Positions 53,434 to 63,280 are shown, counted from the stretch's first letter. The stretch is DNA of 64,000 bases from Oscillatoria sp. SIO1A7 (GCA_010672965.1 JAAHFN010000001.1:1-64000); one strand, 5' to 3'. The notes: generated from the sequence alone by a model not told the origin. Translations and numbers: made by a program.

Positions 53434-56400
53434 ATGTCTCACACTAAGCTCGCCCTCCCGGGCTACCGCGATTTTCAACAGCTCTACGATGGCTCTAGAA
53501 CCGCAGTCTATCGCGGAGTTCGCGTCTCGGATTCCTTGCCCGTCGTCATCAAGCTGCTCAAAACAGAGTATCCTACTCTGGCGGAACTGATGCTGTTTCG
53601 CAATCAGTATTCTATTGCCAAAAGCCTCGACCTGCCGAGAATTGTCAAACCGATCGCTCTGGAAAACTACGGCAATGGTTTGGCCTTGGTTATGGAAGAT
53701 ACGGGCAGCGTCTCCCTGGCCGATTACATCGCTCCCGATGGGAAGGAACAACGCAGTCTTTCTCTGGATGAATTTCTCGCGATCGCCACCCAGCTTGCAG
53801 AAATACTAGGCGGATTGATTCGCCATCGCATAGTTCACAAGGATATTAAACCCCGGAATATTCTAATTAACCCAGAAACCAAAGCAGTCAAGCTGATTGA
53901 CTTTAGCATTTCTGCTATTTTGCCCCCAGAAGAATTAGAAATTGAAAATAGGGGCGCTCTGGAAGGAACTCTCGCTTATATGTCTCCAGAACAAACGGGA
54001 CGCACCAGCCGGGGAATCGACTATCGCACGGATTTCTATTCTCTAGGGGTGACTTTCTATGAAATTCTGACGGGACAACTTCCCTTTCAGTTCGACGACC
54101 CGATGGAGTTAGTCCATGCCCCGATCGCTCGCCAACCCTCTCCTCCAATAGAGATAAATCCCGATATTCCCCAAGCAGTTTCCGATCTGATTCTGAAATT
54201 AATGGCAAAAACGCCGGAAGACCGCTATCAAACTGCCAAGGGGCTTAGCTCCGATCTGGAAAATTGTCTGGCGCAATATCGAAAAAATGGTGAAATAGCG
54301 CCGTTTGCTTTGGGACAAAAAGATTTTAGCAATAGCGATTCATTAGCAGCGAATCGAGAAATAGGCCAACAATTGCCAATCTCTTATAGCAGCGATCGCT
54401 GCGATCGCTGCGATCGCCTATTTTTCGCAGCAGAAAGTCTCGACTCGGCGGCGGAGAAAATGGCGCAGTTGGCCGAAGAGTTCGGCAACCAAAACTCTGG
54501 CTCCGTTCTGGATAGACTCAATATCTGGCGACAACTCACGGAAAATTTATTAGGACTTGGGGACAAGGGGACTTGGGGAGAAGGAGACTTGGGGACAAGC
54601 GAGACAACCCTACACCCAACACCCAACACCCTACACCCTAATTCTTCCCAACACCCAACACCCAACACCCTACACCCTAATTCTTCCCAACACCCAACAC
54701 CCAACACCCAACACCCTAATTCTTCCCAACACCCAACACCCAACACCCTACACCCTAATTCTTCCCAACACCCAACACCCAACACCCTACACCCTAATTC
54801 TTCCCAACACCCAACACCCAACACCCAACACCCTAATTCTTCCCAACACCCAACACCCAACACCCTACACCCTAATTCTTCCCAACACCCAACACCCAAC
54901 ACCCAACACCCTAATTCTTCCCTACACCCTACACCCAACACCCTACACCCTAATTCTTCCCTACACCCTGAAGCTGAGAAGGATCGCGGTTTAATTTTTA
55001 TTTTTTATCTGGCTAAGACCATTCTCTGCTATTTGCTGGGAGAGGAGGAGAGCGCTAGAGCAAACTCGGTCTTAGCCGCCGAATGTCTGGAAGCGGCTAA
55101 GCTAGAACTGGCTAAAGAAATTGGCGCTAAGGAAATTGGCGATACTGCCGTTTGTCATTTTTACTTTTATCGCGCTTTGTCGCTTCTGGCTCGATATCCC
55201 CAAGTACAAGGGCGGGAGCGACAGAGCCTATCCCGGCAAGCTAACCAAGATTTAAAATTTCTAAAAGAACGGGCAGAGCGATCGCCGAGGGATTGTCTGC
55301 ATAAGTTTTATCTGCTCGAAGCGGAACGAGATCGGGTTAAAGGTCGCAAACTGCGGGCGATGGAGAATTACGATCGCGCGATCGCCGCTGCCAAGGAAAG
55401 CAAGTCCCTCTGCGAAGAGGCGCTGGCCAACGAACTCGCCGCTCGATTTTATTTGGAATGGGACAAGGAAAAAATTGCTCGCACTTATTTGCTCGATGCT
55501 TACTACGGTTATGCCCGCTGGGCGGCGACGGCGAAAGTCCAATCTTTAGAAGAACTCTATCCGCAACTATTGGGCAATATAAAGGAGCAAGCAGAAATTA
55601 GAAATCGGGAAACTCTGCTATCGCAAACTATAACGGGAACTCTGCGATCGAGCAGTAAAGTTTCCGAGGCTCTGGACTTGGCCGCCCTGATGAAAGCGAC
55701 CCAAGCCCTGTCCGGCGAAATCCGCTTCCAACCCCTGCTCGGCACTTTAATGCAAGTGGCTATCCAGAATGCTGGCGCTGAAAAAGGCGTTCTGATTTTG
55801 CAGGAAAAAAATAAATTAACTATTGCTGCCGAATGTGTCGGCGGTCGAGAATGTCGCATCCAATCGGTGCCGATTAGTCCGCCGATTAGTCCCACCGTTC
55901 GGGCTATGCCCTTCGGGCAGGCTTCGCCAACGCCTACGACAAGCGATCGCCCGAACGGTACATCATTAACAAGCAAGTCCCAAACATCGGCGCAAGCATC
56001 GGAGCAAGCATCAGCGCGATCGTCGGCGGAACCATCGGCGCAGCAACCACCGGCGCAAAAGTTGGAGCAAGAGTTGGAGCAAGCATCGGAGCGGGTGCCG
56101 ATGACTATAGTTAATTACGTTCTCGATTCTGGAGAAACCTTCGTTTTGGAGGAGGCAACCCTCGATCGCCGCTTTGCAGAAGATCTATATATAGTGGCGC
56201 GGCAACCGAAGTCGCTGCTATGTACTCCTATTCTTTATGGCGGCAAAACCCTGGGAATTTTGTATCTGGAAAACAATCTCGTTTCTGGAGCATTTACCAG
56301 CGATCGCCTGAAAGTATTGAAAATCCTCATGTCCCAGGCGGCGATATCTATTGAAAATGCCCGACTCTACCAGGAAGTCGAAGCCCATTCGCAAAATCTG

Positions 56401-59400
56401 GAAGCTAAGGTCGAAGAGCGGGCTCGCGAACTGCAAGAGGAAATTCGGGTGAGAACCGAGGCAGAGGCGCGGTTCGCCAGCGCTTTTCGCGCCAGCCCCA
56501 ATCCCAGCGCTATTATCAGTTTGAAAAAGGGAACTATTATCGAGGTAAATGAAAGCTTTCTGAGCTGGTTCGGCTGCGATCGGGACGAGCTTATCTGTCA
56601 AACTAGCGTGGAATTGAATCTTTGGGTCAATCCAGAACAGCGCCTAGAAATTCTTAGCATTCTGGAAAGTCGAGGCTCGATTCGTTCTCTGGAATGCGAG
56701 CTTCGCCAAGCATCCGGCGCAATTAGAACCGTGCTTTTTTCTGCGGAGACTCTATATATAGATGGCAAAGCCTGTTGGCTGGGCAGTATTAACGATATCT
56801 CCGATCGCAAGCAAAAGGAAGAGGAGCTGCGCCAGAGCGAAGAGCGCTTTCGGCAAATTGTCAAGGCCAGTCCTCTGCCTTTGCTCATCAGTCGCGCCGA
56901 GGATGGAGTGGTTTTATATGCAAACGAACTTTTGGGAGAGACTTTTGGCATTGCGGTTGAGGATTTGCTCGGCCGCCTAACGCCAGACTTTTACGAAAAT
57001 CCCAGCGATCGCCAGGATTTGCTGCAAACCATAAAACAATATGGCTATCTCCATTCCTATGAAATGAGAGTTAAGAAAGCAGACGGAACGCCTTTCTGGG
57101 TTGCTGCCTCGATACGGCCGATTGTCTATGATGGCAATTGGTCGCTGCTATGTATGTTCTACGACCTGACCGAGCGCAAGGCCGCAGAGGAAAAACTCAG
57201 ACAGAGCGAGGAACGCTGGCAGCTCGCCCTGCAAGGTAGCAACGACGGGATTTGGGATTGGGATTTGTCAGGAAATAGAATTTTTCTCTCTACCCGCTGC
57301 AAAACTATGCTGGGATATGAGGATAAGGATGTTTGCAATAGTCAGGAAAGATATTTTAGCCGCATTCATCCCGATGACTTGACGCCAGTGACAGAAGCGA
57401 TCGCCGCTCACCTCCAGCACAAAACTACCTATTACGCCGCCGAGTTTCGGATGCGCTGTAAGGGTGGTAGCTATAAATGGGTTCTCTGTAGGGGTCGGGC
57501 TCTTTTCGATCGGAACGGAGAAGCGACTCGCTTTATTGGCTCTCAAAGCGATATTAGCGATCGCAAGCATGCCGAAGCAGCTCTAGAGCGCCGAGCCGAA
57601 ACCGATAGTCTGCTCAGCGAGATTTCCCAGCAGTTGGTTGACCAAGATGCAGATATGGCGATTGATTTTACTCTGCAAAAAATCGGTCAATTCTTGGACT
57701 GCGATCGCGCCTATATCACCTGGTATGCCGAGGATAGCAGGACATTTATCAGTACCAGCGAATGGTCTGAAAAAGGTCTGGCATCCATTAGCCATTATTT
57801 TGATGGCATGCCCTTGCAGACTTTTCCCTGGTTTGCAAAAAAAATTATGGCAGGCCAATCTGTTGTCATCTCGAATATGGACGAGTTGCCCGCAGAAGCC
57901 GCAACCGAAAGAGCAGAGCTAGAATGCGAGTCAATTCAATCTATACTTATCGTGCCTACGAGGTACTCTAACCAGAATGTGGGATTGATCGGCGTCGATG
58001 CCATCAGTTCTGCCAAGCAGTGGCAGCGAGAAGATATAAATTTGCTACAGCGAGTCGGGGCGATAGTCGCTATTGCCCGAGCGCGATCGCAAGCGGAAAA
58101 ATACTTACAGGATCAGGCAGAACGCGATCGCTTGTTCGGCCAAATTTCCCGCGCTTTTATCGATCGCGACTTAGATACTGCTATTGATTTTACTCTGCAA
58201 ACTCTCGGGGAAATGACCGGAAGCGATCGGGCGAGCATCTATCGCATCTATGGCAAGCAGCGCCAATGGGATATGACTCGCGAATGGAGTGCCTTCGAGA
58301 TAGAGGCCAGCATCAATAAGTTTCGGGAATTGCCAACTAACGATTACCCGTGGTTGTCCCAACAGCTTCTGAGCGGACAACCTCTGGTGCTTTCTAATAT
58401 TGCCGACTTGCCCCCAGAAGCGATCGTCGAGCGGCAGATTTTGGCAAAAACTCACGTCCGCTCTATACTCTGCGTGCCCATGCTGCACGGAGAAACTACC
58501 ATCGGTTTTCTCTGTCTGGAGACCGCACGCTATAATAAAATCTGGACTGGCGAGGAAATTCGCTTGCTCCGACTGGCGGGAGAGTTTGTTGCCATTACTG
58601 AGATCCGATATGACGCGGAGGAAGCTTTGAAAGAATCCCAGGCGCGTTTTGCCGGAATTCTCGATAATGCCAACGAAGCGATTATTTCCGTGGATGAAAG
58701 TCAAAAGATTATCCTCTTCAACCAGGGGGCAGAAAAAATCTTTGGCTATTCAGATCGAGAAGTCCTCGGCCAACCGCTGGATCTGCTCTTGCCGTCGCGC
58801 TTCGCCAAGTTCCACCGCCAGTATGTTATCGACTTCAGTCACACTCCCGAAGTTGCTCGCAAGATGGCACAAAGGGATGCAGTACGCGCTCGTCGCCGAG
58901 ACGGCAGCGAGTTTCGGGCAGAAGTCTCGATTTCCCAAATCCAATTAGGAACGCGCAAAGTCTTTACGGCTTTTTTGCGCGACATTACCGATCGCTTGGA
59001 AGCGCAAGAAGCTTTGCAGCGCAGCAATACTAGCTATCAAAATTTGGCAGCGAACGTACCGGGGATGATTTTCCAACTGATGCTGCAAGCGGATGGCTCT
59101 ACGAGCTTTATCTATGTCAATCCGGGCTGTCAAGAAATTTTTGGTATCGAACCGGAGGAGGCGATGGGCGATGCCAACTCGATTTTCAATCTAATTCATA
59201 AAGACGATCGCTCTCATACCTATAATTCCCTGCTCGAATCTGCAAAAACTCTAGAACCTTGGCATCGGTTTTGGCGAGTGGTTGTTGGAGGTCGGATTAA
59301 ATGGCTGCAAGGGGATGCCCGACCGGAACGGCAATCGGATGGCAGCATTCTCTGGGATGGATTGGCGCTGGATATCAGCGATCGCAAGCGGGCAGAACTA

Positions 59401-61680
59401 GCACTTATCGACAGCGCCCAAAGGGAAAGAGCGATCGCCAACGTCATCCAAAAAATTCGCCAGACTCTCGACCTAGACACTATTTTCCAAACCGCCGTCA
59501 ATGAAGTGCGCAAACTCCTCGACGTAGAGCGCGTCGCCATTTTCCAATTCCAAGACGACTATTCCGGCGACTTTATCTTCGAGTCCCGCGCCATGAAATT
59601 CGCGCCGGTGGTCGGCAGAGCTTGGGCAGACACTTATCTGCAAGAAACTCAAGGAGGACGATTCCGCAGTAACGAGCCATTCTTCGTAGTCGATGATATT
59701 CACAATGGCAACTTGAGCGACTGCCATATCGAAGCTTTAGAATCTTTTAGCGTCAAATCCTGTGCGGTCTTCGCCATCTTCCAAGGAAAAAAACTCTGGG
59801 GTTTGCTGGGAGTTTATCAAAACAGCGCCCCCCGACATTGGAGCGGCAGCGAATCCAAGTGGCTGATGCAAGTTACCACCCAATTAGGAGTTGCCTTGCA
59901 GCAAGCAGAGCTATTCGCCCGCACGCAAAAACAATCTGCAGAACTCAAAAAAGCCAAGGAAGCCGCCGATGCCGCCAACCGCGCCAAGAGCGAGTTTTTG
60001 GCGAACATGAGCCACGAACTGCGCACTCCCCTCAATGCTATCCTGGGCTTTACCCAAGTAATGAACCGCAATTCCTCTCTATGCCCGGATAATCTGAAAC
60101 ATTTGAGTATTATCAATCGCGCCGGGGAGCATCTGCTCGACTTGATTAACGATATTTTGGAAATGTCCAAGATAGAAGCGGGGCGGACGACATTATATAT
60201 AGAGAGCTTCGATTTATTTCATCTGCTGGACAGCCTGGAAGAGATGCTGCGCCTCAAAGCCCAAGCCAAAGGCTTAGCCCTGACCTTCGAGCGAGCTGCC
60301 GACTTGCCCCAGTTCGTCAAAACCGATGCTGGCAAACTGCGCCAAGTTTTAATTAATCTCCTGGGCAATGCGATTAAGTTTACTGAATCTGGGGAAGTGG
60401 GATTGAGGATTGGGAATGGGGAATTGGGAATGGGGAATGGGGCATTGGGCATCGGGCATGGGGAATTGGGCATGGGGAATCGGGCATTGGAAGGCTTGGC
60501 AGACTTAGAAGGCTTGGAAGCAGTAGGTTGGGCCCGGGAACGAAACCCAACGAGAGAGTCATTGTTGGGTTTCGTTCCCGGACCCAACCTACAGAATCGA
60601 CTTGAAGCTAATAACTCTCAAGCTAAGAACTCAAACCTTGAAGCTAATAACTCAAGACTCAAGGCTCTACCCAATGCCCAATCCTCAATGCCCAATGCCC
60701 AATCCTCAATGCCCAATGCCCAATGCCCAATGCCCCAATTAATATTTGAAGTGGAAGATACCGGCCCGGGCATTGCTGCAGAAGAAATCGATCGCCTTTT
60801 TGAGGCTTTCGGGCAGACGGAGACGGGACGGAAGTCTCAGAAAGGAACGGGGTTGGGTCTGTCTATTAGTCAAAAGTTTGTGGAACTGATGGGGGGCAAA
60901 CTAACTGTTAGTAGCAAGGTCGGAGAAGGGAGCGTTTTTGCTTTCAATGTCGAAATCGAGTTGGCAGAGGCTACGGAAATAGAAAGCGCCCTGCCCCCGC
61001 GCAAGGCGATCGCTCTGGCTCCGGGTCAAGCAGAATATCGCATTCTGGTGGCGGAAGATCGCCTGGAAAGTCGGCTGCTACTGGTGGAAATCCTGAACTC
61101 CATCGGCTTTTCCGTGCGAGAAGCCCAAAACGGCAAAGAAGCGCTAGAATTGTGGCAAAGTTGGCAACCGCAGCTAATTTGGATGGATATGAGGATGCCG
61201 GTGATGGATGGTTTTGAAGCTACTAAGCGGATAAAGGCCCATCCGAAAGGTCGAGAAACGAGGATTATCGCTTTGACCGCCAGCGCTTTTGAAGAAGATC
61301 GCAAACAGGTTTTGTCTGCTGGCTGCGATGATTTCATGCGCAAGCCGTTTCAAGAAGACCTGCTTTTGGCCAAGATGGCAGAACATCTGGGGGTGCAATA
61401 TCTTTATGAAGAAGAGACCGATGCGATCGCAGAACCTACAGGGGGCGAAGAAGGCGCGACCGATGCAGACCCGAGGGTTTATTTAAAACAAATGAATCCC
61501 GACTGGCTAGAACAACTCCAAGAAGCGGCGGCGGACTGTAGCGATGACGTTATTTTGGAGCTAGTCGAGCAAATCCCGGCAAATTGCGCTTCTCTGGCCG
61601 CTAACCTGACGGATTTAGCGAACGATTTCTTATTCGAGCAAATTACAGAGTTAATCCAACAAGCCCAAGATGATAGATAA
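53434..61680 (+). CDS. HstK-like Ser/Thr kinase - histidine kinase hybrid lacking its ATPase
   Basis: 2748 residues. N-terminal eukaryotic-type kinase (about 10-290; HRIVHKDIKPRN with D137, DFS at 156-158). It then reaches FALGQKDFSNSD, where relatives enter an AAA_16 ATPase; here that domain is missing and a 39-bp repeat region encodes HPTPNTLHPNSSQ nine times (about 394-510). Next come the TPR-like stretch normally found after the ATPase (YLAKTILCYLLGEEE, KFYLLEAERDRVKGRKLRAM), a GAF, three PAS, two GAF, two PAS, and a GAF with a cyanobacteriochrome-like DCH motif (C2097). HisKA (H2194), HATPase_c (N2308, D2442) with a 109-residue insertion (2327-2435), a receiver (IWMDMRMPVMD) and a helical tail finish it. 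Confidence 0.87.
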   Translation: MSHTKLALPGYRDFQQLYDGSRTAVYRGVRVSDSLPVVIKLLKTEYPTLAELMLFRNQYSIAKSLDLPRIVKPIALENYGNGLALVMEDTGSVSLADYIAPDGKEQRSLSLDEFLAIATQLAEILGGLIRHRIVHKDIKPRNILINPETKAVKLIDFSISAILPPEELEIENRGALEGTLAYMSPEQTGRTSRGIDYRTDFYSLGVTFYEILTGQLPFQFDDPMELVHAPIARQPSPPIEINPDIPQAVSDLILKLMAKTPEDRYQTAKGLSSDLENCLAQYRKNGEIAPFALGQKDFSNSDSLAANREIGQQLPISYSSDRCDRCDRLFFAAESLDSAAEKMAQLAEEFGNQNSGSVLDRLNIWRQLTENLLGLGDKGTWGEGDLGTSETTLHPTPNTLHPNSSQHPTPNTLHPNSSQHPTPNTQHPNSSQHPTPNTLHPNSSQHPTPNTLHPNSSQHPTPNTQHPNSSQHPTPNTLHPNSSQHPTPNTQHPNSSLHPTPNTLHPNSSLHPEAEKDRGLIFIFYLAKTILCYLLGEEESARANSVLAAECLEAAKLELAKEIGAKEIGDTAVCHFYFYRALSLLARYPQVQGRERQSLSRQANQDLKFLKERAERSPRDCLHKFYLLEAERDRVKGRKLRAMENYDRAIAAAKESKSLCEEALANELAARFYLEWDKEKIARTYLLDAYYGYARWAATAKVQSLEELYPQLLGNIKEQAEIRNRETLLSQTITGTLRSSSKVSEALDLAALMKATQALSGEIRFQPLLGTLMQVAIQNAGAEKGVLILQEKNKLTIAAECVGGRECRIQSVPISPPISPTVRAMPFGQASPTPTTSDRPNGTSLTSKSQTSAQASEQASARSSAEPSAQQPPAQKLEQELEQASERVPMTIVNYVLDSGETFVLEEATLDRRFAEDLYIVARQPKSLLCTPILYGGKTLGILYLENNLVSGAFTSDRLKVLKILMSQAAISIENARLYQEVEAHSQNLEAKVEERARELQEEIRVRTEAEARFASAFRASPNPSAIISLKKGTIIEVNESFLSWFGCDRDELICQTSVELNLWVNPEQRLEILSILESRGSIRSLECELRQASGAIRTVLFSAETLYIDGKACWLGSINDISDRKQKEEELRQSEERFRQIVKASPLPLLISRAEDGVVLYANELLGETFGIAVEDLLGRLTPDFYENPSDRQDLLQTIKQYGYLHSYEMRVKKADGTPFWVAASIRPIVYDGNWSLLCMFYDLTERKAAEEKLRQSEERWQLALQGSNDGIWDWDLSGNRIFLSTRCKTMLGYEDKDVCNSQERYFSRIHPDDLTPVTEAIAAHLQHKTTYYAAEFRMRCKGGSYKWVLCRGRALFDRNGEATRFIGSQSDISDRKHAEAALERRAETDSLLSEISQQLVDQDADMAIDFTLQKIGQFLDCDRAYITWYAEDSRTFISTSEWSEKGLASISHYFDGMPLQTFPWFAKKIMAGQSVVISNMDELPAEAATERAELECESIQSILIVPTRYSNQNVGLIGVDAISSAKQWQREDINLLQRVGAIVAIARARSQAEKYLQDQAERDRLFGQISRAFIDRDLDTAIDFTLQTLGEMTGSDRASIYRIYGKQRQWDMTREWSAFEIEASINKFRELPTNDYPWLSQQLLSGQPLVLSNIADLPPEAIVERQILAKTHVRSILCVPMLHGETTIGFLCLETARYNKIWTGEEIRLLRLAGEFVAITEIRYDAEEALKESQARFAGILDNANEAIISVDESQKIILFNQGAEKIFGYSDREVLGQPLDLLLPSRFAKFHRQYVIDFSHTPEVARKMAQRDAVRARRRDGSEFRAEVSISQIQLGTRKVFTAFLRDITDRLEAQEALQRSNTSYQNLAANVPGMIFQLMLQADGSTSFIYVNPGCQEIFGIEPEEAMGDANSIFNLIHKDDRSHTYNSLLESAKTLEPWHRFWRVVVGGRIKWLQGDARPERQSDGSILWDGLALDISDRKRAELALIDSAQRERAIANVIQKIRQTLDLDTIFQTAVNEVRKLLDVERVAIFQFQDDYSGDFIFESRAMKFAPVVGRAWADTYLQETQGGRFRSNEPFFVVDDIHNGNLSDCHIEALESFSVKSCAVFAIFQGKKLWGLLGVYQNSAPRHWSGSESKWLMQVTTQLGVALQQAELFARTQKQSAELKKAKEAADAANRAKSEFLANMSHELRTPLNAILGFTQVMNRNSSLCPDNLKHLSIINRAGEHLLDLINDILEMSKIEAGRTTLYIESFDLFHLLDSLEEMLRLKAQAKGLALTFERAADLPQFVKTDAGKLRQVLINLLGNAIKFTESGEVGLRIGNGELGMGNGALGIGHGELGMGNRALEGLADLEGLEAVGWARERNPTRESLLGFVPGPNLQNRLEANNSQAKNSNLEANNSRLKALPNAQSSMPNAQSSMPNAQCPMPQLIFEVEDTGPGIAAEEIDRLFEAFGQTETGRKSQKGTGLGLSISQKFVELMGGKLTVSSKVGEGSVFAFNVEIELAEATEIESALPPRKAIALAPGQAEYRILVAEDRLESRLLLVEILNSIGFSVREAQNGKEALELWQSWQPQLIWMDMRMPVMDGFEATKRIKAHPKGRETRIIALTASAFEEDRKQVLSAGCDDFMRKPFQEDLLLAKMAEHLGVQYLYEEETDAIAEPTGGEEGATDADPRVYLKQMNPDWLEQLQEAAADCSDDVILELVEQIPANCASLAANLTDLANDFLFEQITELIQQAQDDR
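54613..54963 (+). repeat. 39-bp in-frame minisatellite in the kinase gene
   Basis: Nine copies of a 39-base unit encode HPTPNT(L/Q)HPNSS(Q/L); 13 codons keep the frame. The opposite strand is also open here. The unit is made of caacaccc and ctacaccc blocks like the intergenic heptamer repeats, with an aattcttcc spacer. It lies where the family's ATPase domain would be. Confidence 0.95.
60412..60738 (+). repeat. Repeat-derived in-frame insertion in the HATPase_c domain
   Basis: 327 bases between the N-box (LLGNAIKF) and VEDTGPGI of the kinase. It is built of ggggaatgggg / gggcattgggcat units, a 70-bp palindrome (60523-60592; gtaggttgggcccgggaacg and its complement) and atgcccaatcctca units. 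The same palindrome lies inside the family A element at 63706-63779. Confidence 0.9.
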
Positions 61681-62791
61681 GTCAGAAGTCAGCGATCGCC
61701 AGGGCACTATTCTGGTAGTTGACGACCTGCAAGACAATATTCGCTTGTTATCTGCCATGCTGGCGGAGCAAGGCTTTAAAGTGCGCAAAGCTCTGAACGG
61801 CAAGACCGCTTTAAAAACTGCTAAGAAGACGCCGCCGGATTTAATTTTGCTCGATATTAATATGCCGAATCAGAACGGCTATGAGGTCTGCGAAGAACTG
61901 AAGGCCGACGAGGAGACTAGAGAAATTCCCGTTATTTTTATTAGCGCCCTGGATGATGTTCTGGATAAGGTGAAAGCTTTTGAGGTGGGCGGGGTGGATT
62001 ACATTACCAAACCTTTTCAGGGAGCAGAGGTATTGGCGAGAGTCCAGAACCAATTGTCCCTGCGGAAGCAAAAACAGGAATTGGCGGAGAAAAATGCGCA
62101 ATTAGAACAGGAAATCTGCGATCGCGTTGCTGTTGAGGAGGCATTGCGGCGGGAGCAGCAGAAGTCAGAGGCTTTGCTGCTGAATATTTTGCCCCAGAGT
62201 ATTGCGGAAAGACTGAAGCAAGACCGACAGGCGATCGCCGATCGCTTCGACGAAGTGACTATTTTGTTTGCGGATATCGTCGGCTTCACTCCCCTGGCCG
62301 CCCGCATTTCTCCGAAAGAATTAGTCGCTCTGCTGGATAAAATTTTTTCTATCTTCGACGAGCTGGCGGAAAAACACGATTTGGAAAAAATCAAAACAAT
62401 CGGCGATGCTTATATGGTGGTGGGGGGATTGCCGGTGCCGAAGGAAAACCACGCCGAGGCGATCGCGGCTATGGCTCTGGATATGCAGAAGGCGATCGCT
62501 GGCTTTCAACCGGACATCGACCAACTTTTCCAAATTCGCATCGGCATCAATACCGGCTCCGTCGTCGCCGGAGTGATTGGCATCAGAAAATTTAGCTACG
62601 ACCTCTGGGGAGATGCAGTTAACGTCGCTTCGCGGATGGAGTCGTCGGGAGAGCCGGGGAAAATCCACGTTACCGCCGAAACTTACCAGCGCCTAAAAGA
62701 TAAGTATGCTTTCCAAGAGCGAGGGGCGATCGCGATTAAGGGCAAAGGAAATATGACTACTTATTGGCTGTTGGGAAGGAAAAAAGGCTAA
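61670..62791 (+). CDS. Receiver-adenylate cyclase
   Basis: 373 residues: receiver (D62 in LILLDINMPNQ), helical linker (to about 170), class III cyclase domain. Metal aspartates D202 (FADIVGFT) and D246 (KTIGDAYMV), adenine-specifying K242 and D311 (YDLWGDAVNVASR), and transition-state N318 and R322 are all present, so it should make cyclic AMP from ATP. The ATG at 61670 overlaps the kinase stop by 11 bases, so the two are cotranslated. The large upstream kinase probably phosphorylates this receiver to set cyclase activity. No ribosome-binding site beyond the overlap. Confidence 0.95.
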   Translation: MIDKSEVSDRQGTILVVDDLQDNIRLLSAMLAEQGFKVRKALNGKTALKTAKKTPPDLILLDINMPNQNGYEVCEELKADEETREIPVIFISALDDVLDKVKAFEVGGVDYITKPFQGAEVLARVQNQLSLRKQKQELAEKNAQLEQEICDRVAVEEALRREQQKSEALLLNILPQSIAERLKQDRQAIADRFDEVTILFADIVGFTPLAARISPKELVALLDKIFSIFDELAEKHDLEKIKTIGDAYMVVGGLPVPKENHAEAIAAMALDMQKAIAGFQPDIDQLFQIRIGINTGSVVAGVIGIRKFSYDLWGDAVNVASRMESSGEPGKIHVTAETYQRLKDKYAFQERGAIAIKGKGNMTTYWLLGRKKG

Positions 62792-63003
62792 TTTATTTTT
62801 TATACTCAGAAACTTCAGAATTACGGTTTTTTGAAGGATTATATTTTTTAGGGACCATTTAATGGCGATCGAGGCTCTTTGGCTGTTACCCTTGGCTATA
62901 CAAAAGTGCAGGAAGTGCAAAACGTCCAGAAATTCCCAAAATTTTCTGCCTTCAATGTTGAAATTCGAGGAAAACTGTGCTAATATGGTTTTATACCTCC
63001 CTA
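62792..63003. other. Spacer after the cyclase gene
   Basis: AT-rich, no recognised gene. The minus-strand frame 62693-63013 has no family resemblance. Confidence 0.5.
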
Positions 63004-63280
63004 GAGGGGGCATAAAAGAGGGCCACGGCTAGCCGCGACCCTTTGTGACAAGGAACATAGCAAACTTTAGCAAGGAGGTGTTTTCACTCAAAAAATTTCT
63101 CTCAAACACCCAGGCTGTTAGGGCTAGGGGTAAGCCTTGGACTCTGGGCAAGTAGTCCGTTGGCTTACTCCAATAGCAGCCCCAGGTGGGAAGCCCAGCC
63201 AAAATGCCGCTTACGGGGGCCCGTAAAGCGGCAGCGGGTGGGTTTCCTTTGGGAGAAATTCACGCTAGTTTTTACCACTG
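63004..63280 (+). ncRNA. Structured RNA candidate, possibly HEARO / omega-RNA-like
   Basis: A series of strong hairpins can be drawn. Cggctagccg (about 63025-63034). Ggtgttt...aaacacc (63076-63110) with a 21-base loop. A nested stem ggctg...cagcc (63113-63182) enclosing gtaagcc/ggcttac and ggact/agtcc. Gccgcttacgggggcccgtaaagcggc (63206-63232). A closing pair agcgggtg/cacgct around tttcctttgggagaaa (63233-63266). No protein is coded. The shape and a vague family recall suggest an IscB-associated HEARO (omega) RNA without its nuclease gene; other structured RNAs cannot be excluded. Strand + is chosen from the order of stems and the absence of coding. Confidence 0.5.

Noticed and set aside
54384-54941. 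Minus-strand frame encoding GVGCWEELGC repeats
   Set aside because: Antisense of the 39-bp minisatellite, open only because the unit length is a multiple of three.
63004-63280. 6S RNA, RNase P RNA or tmRNA as identity of the structured RNA
   Set aside because: Lacks the long rod of 6S RNA, the universal RNase P core motifs and the tRNA-like ends of tmRNA.
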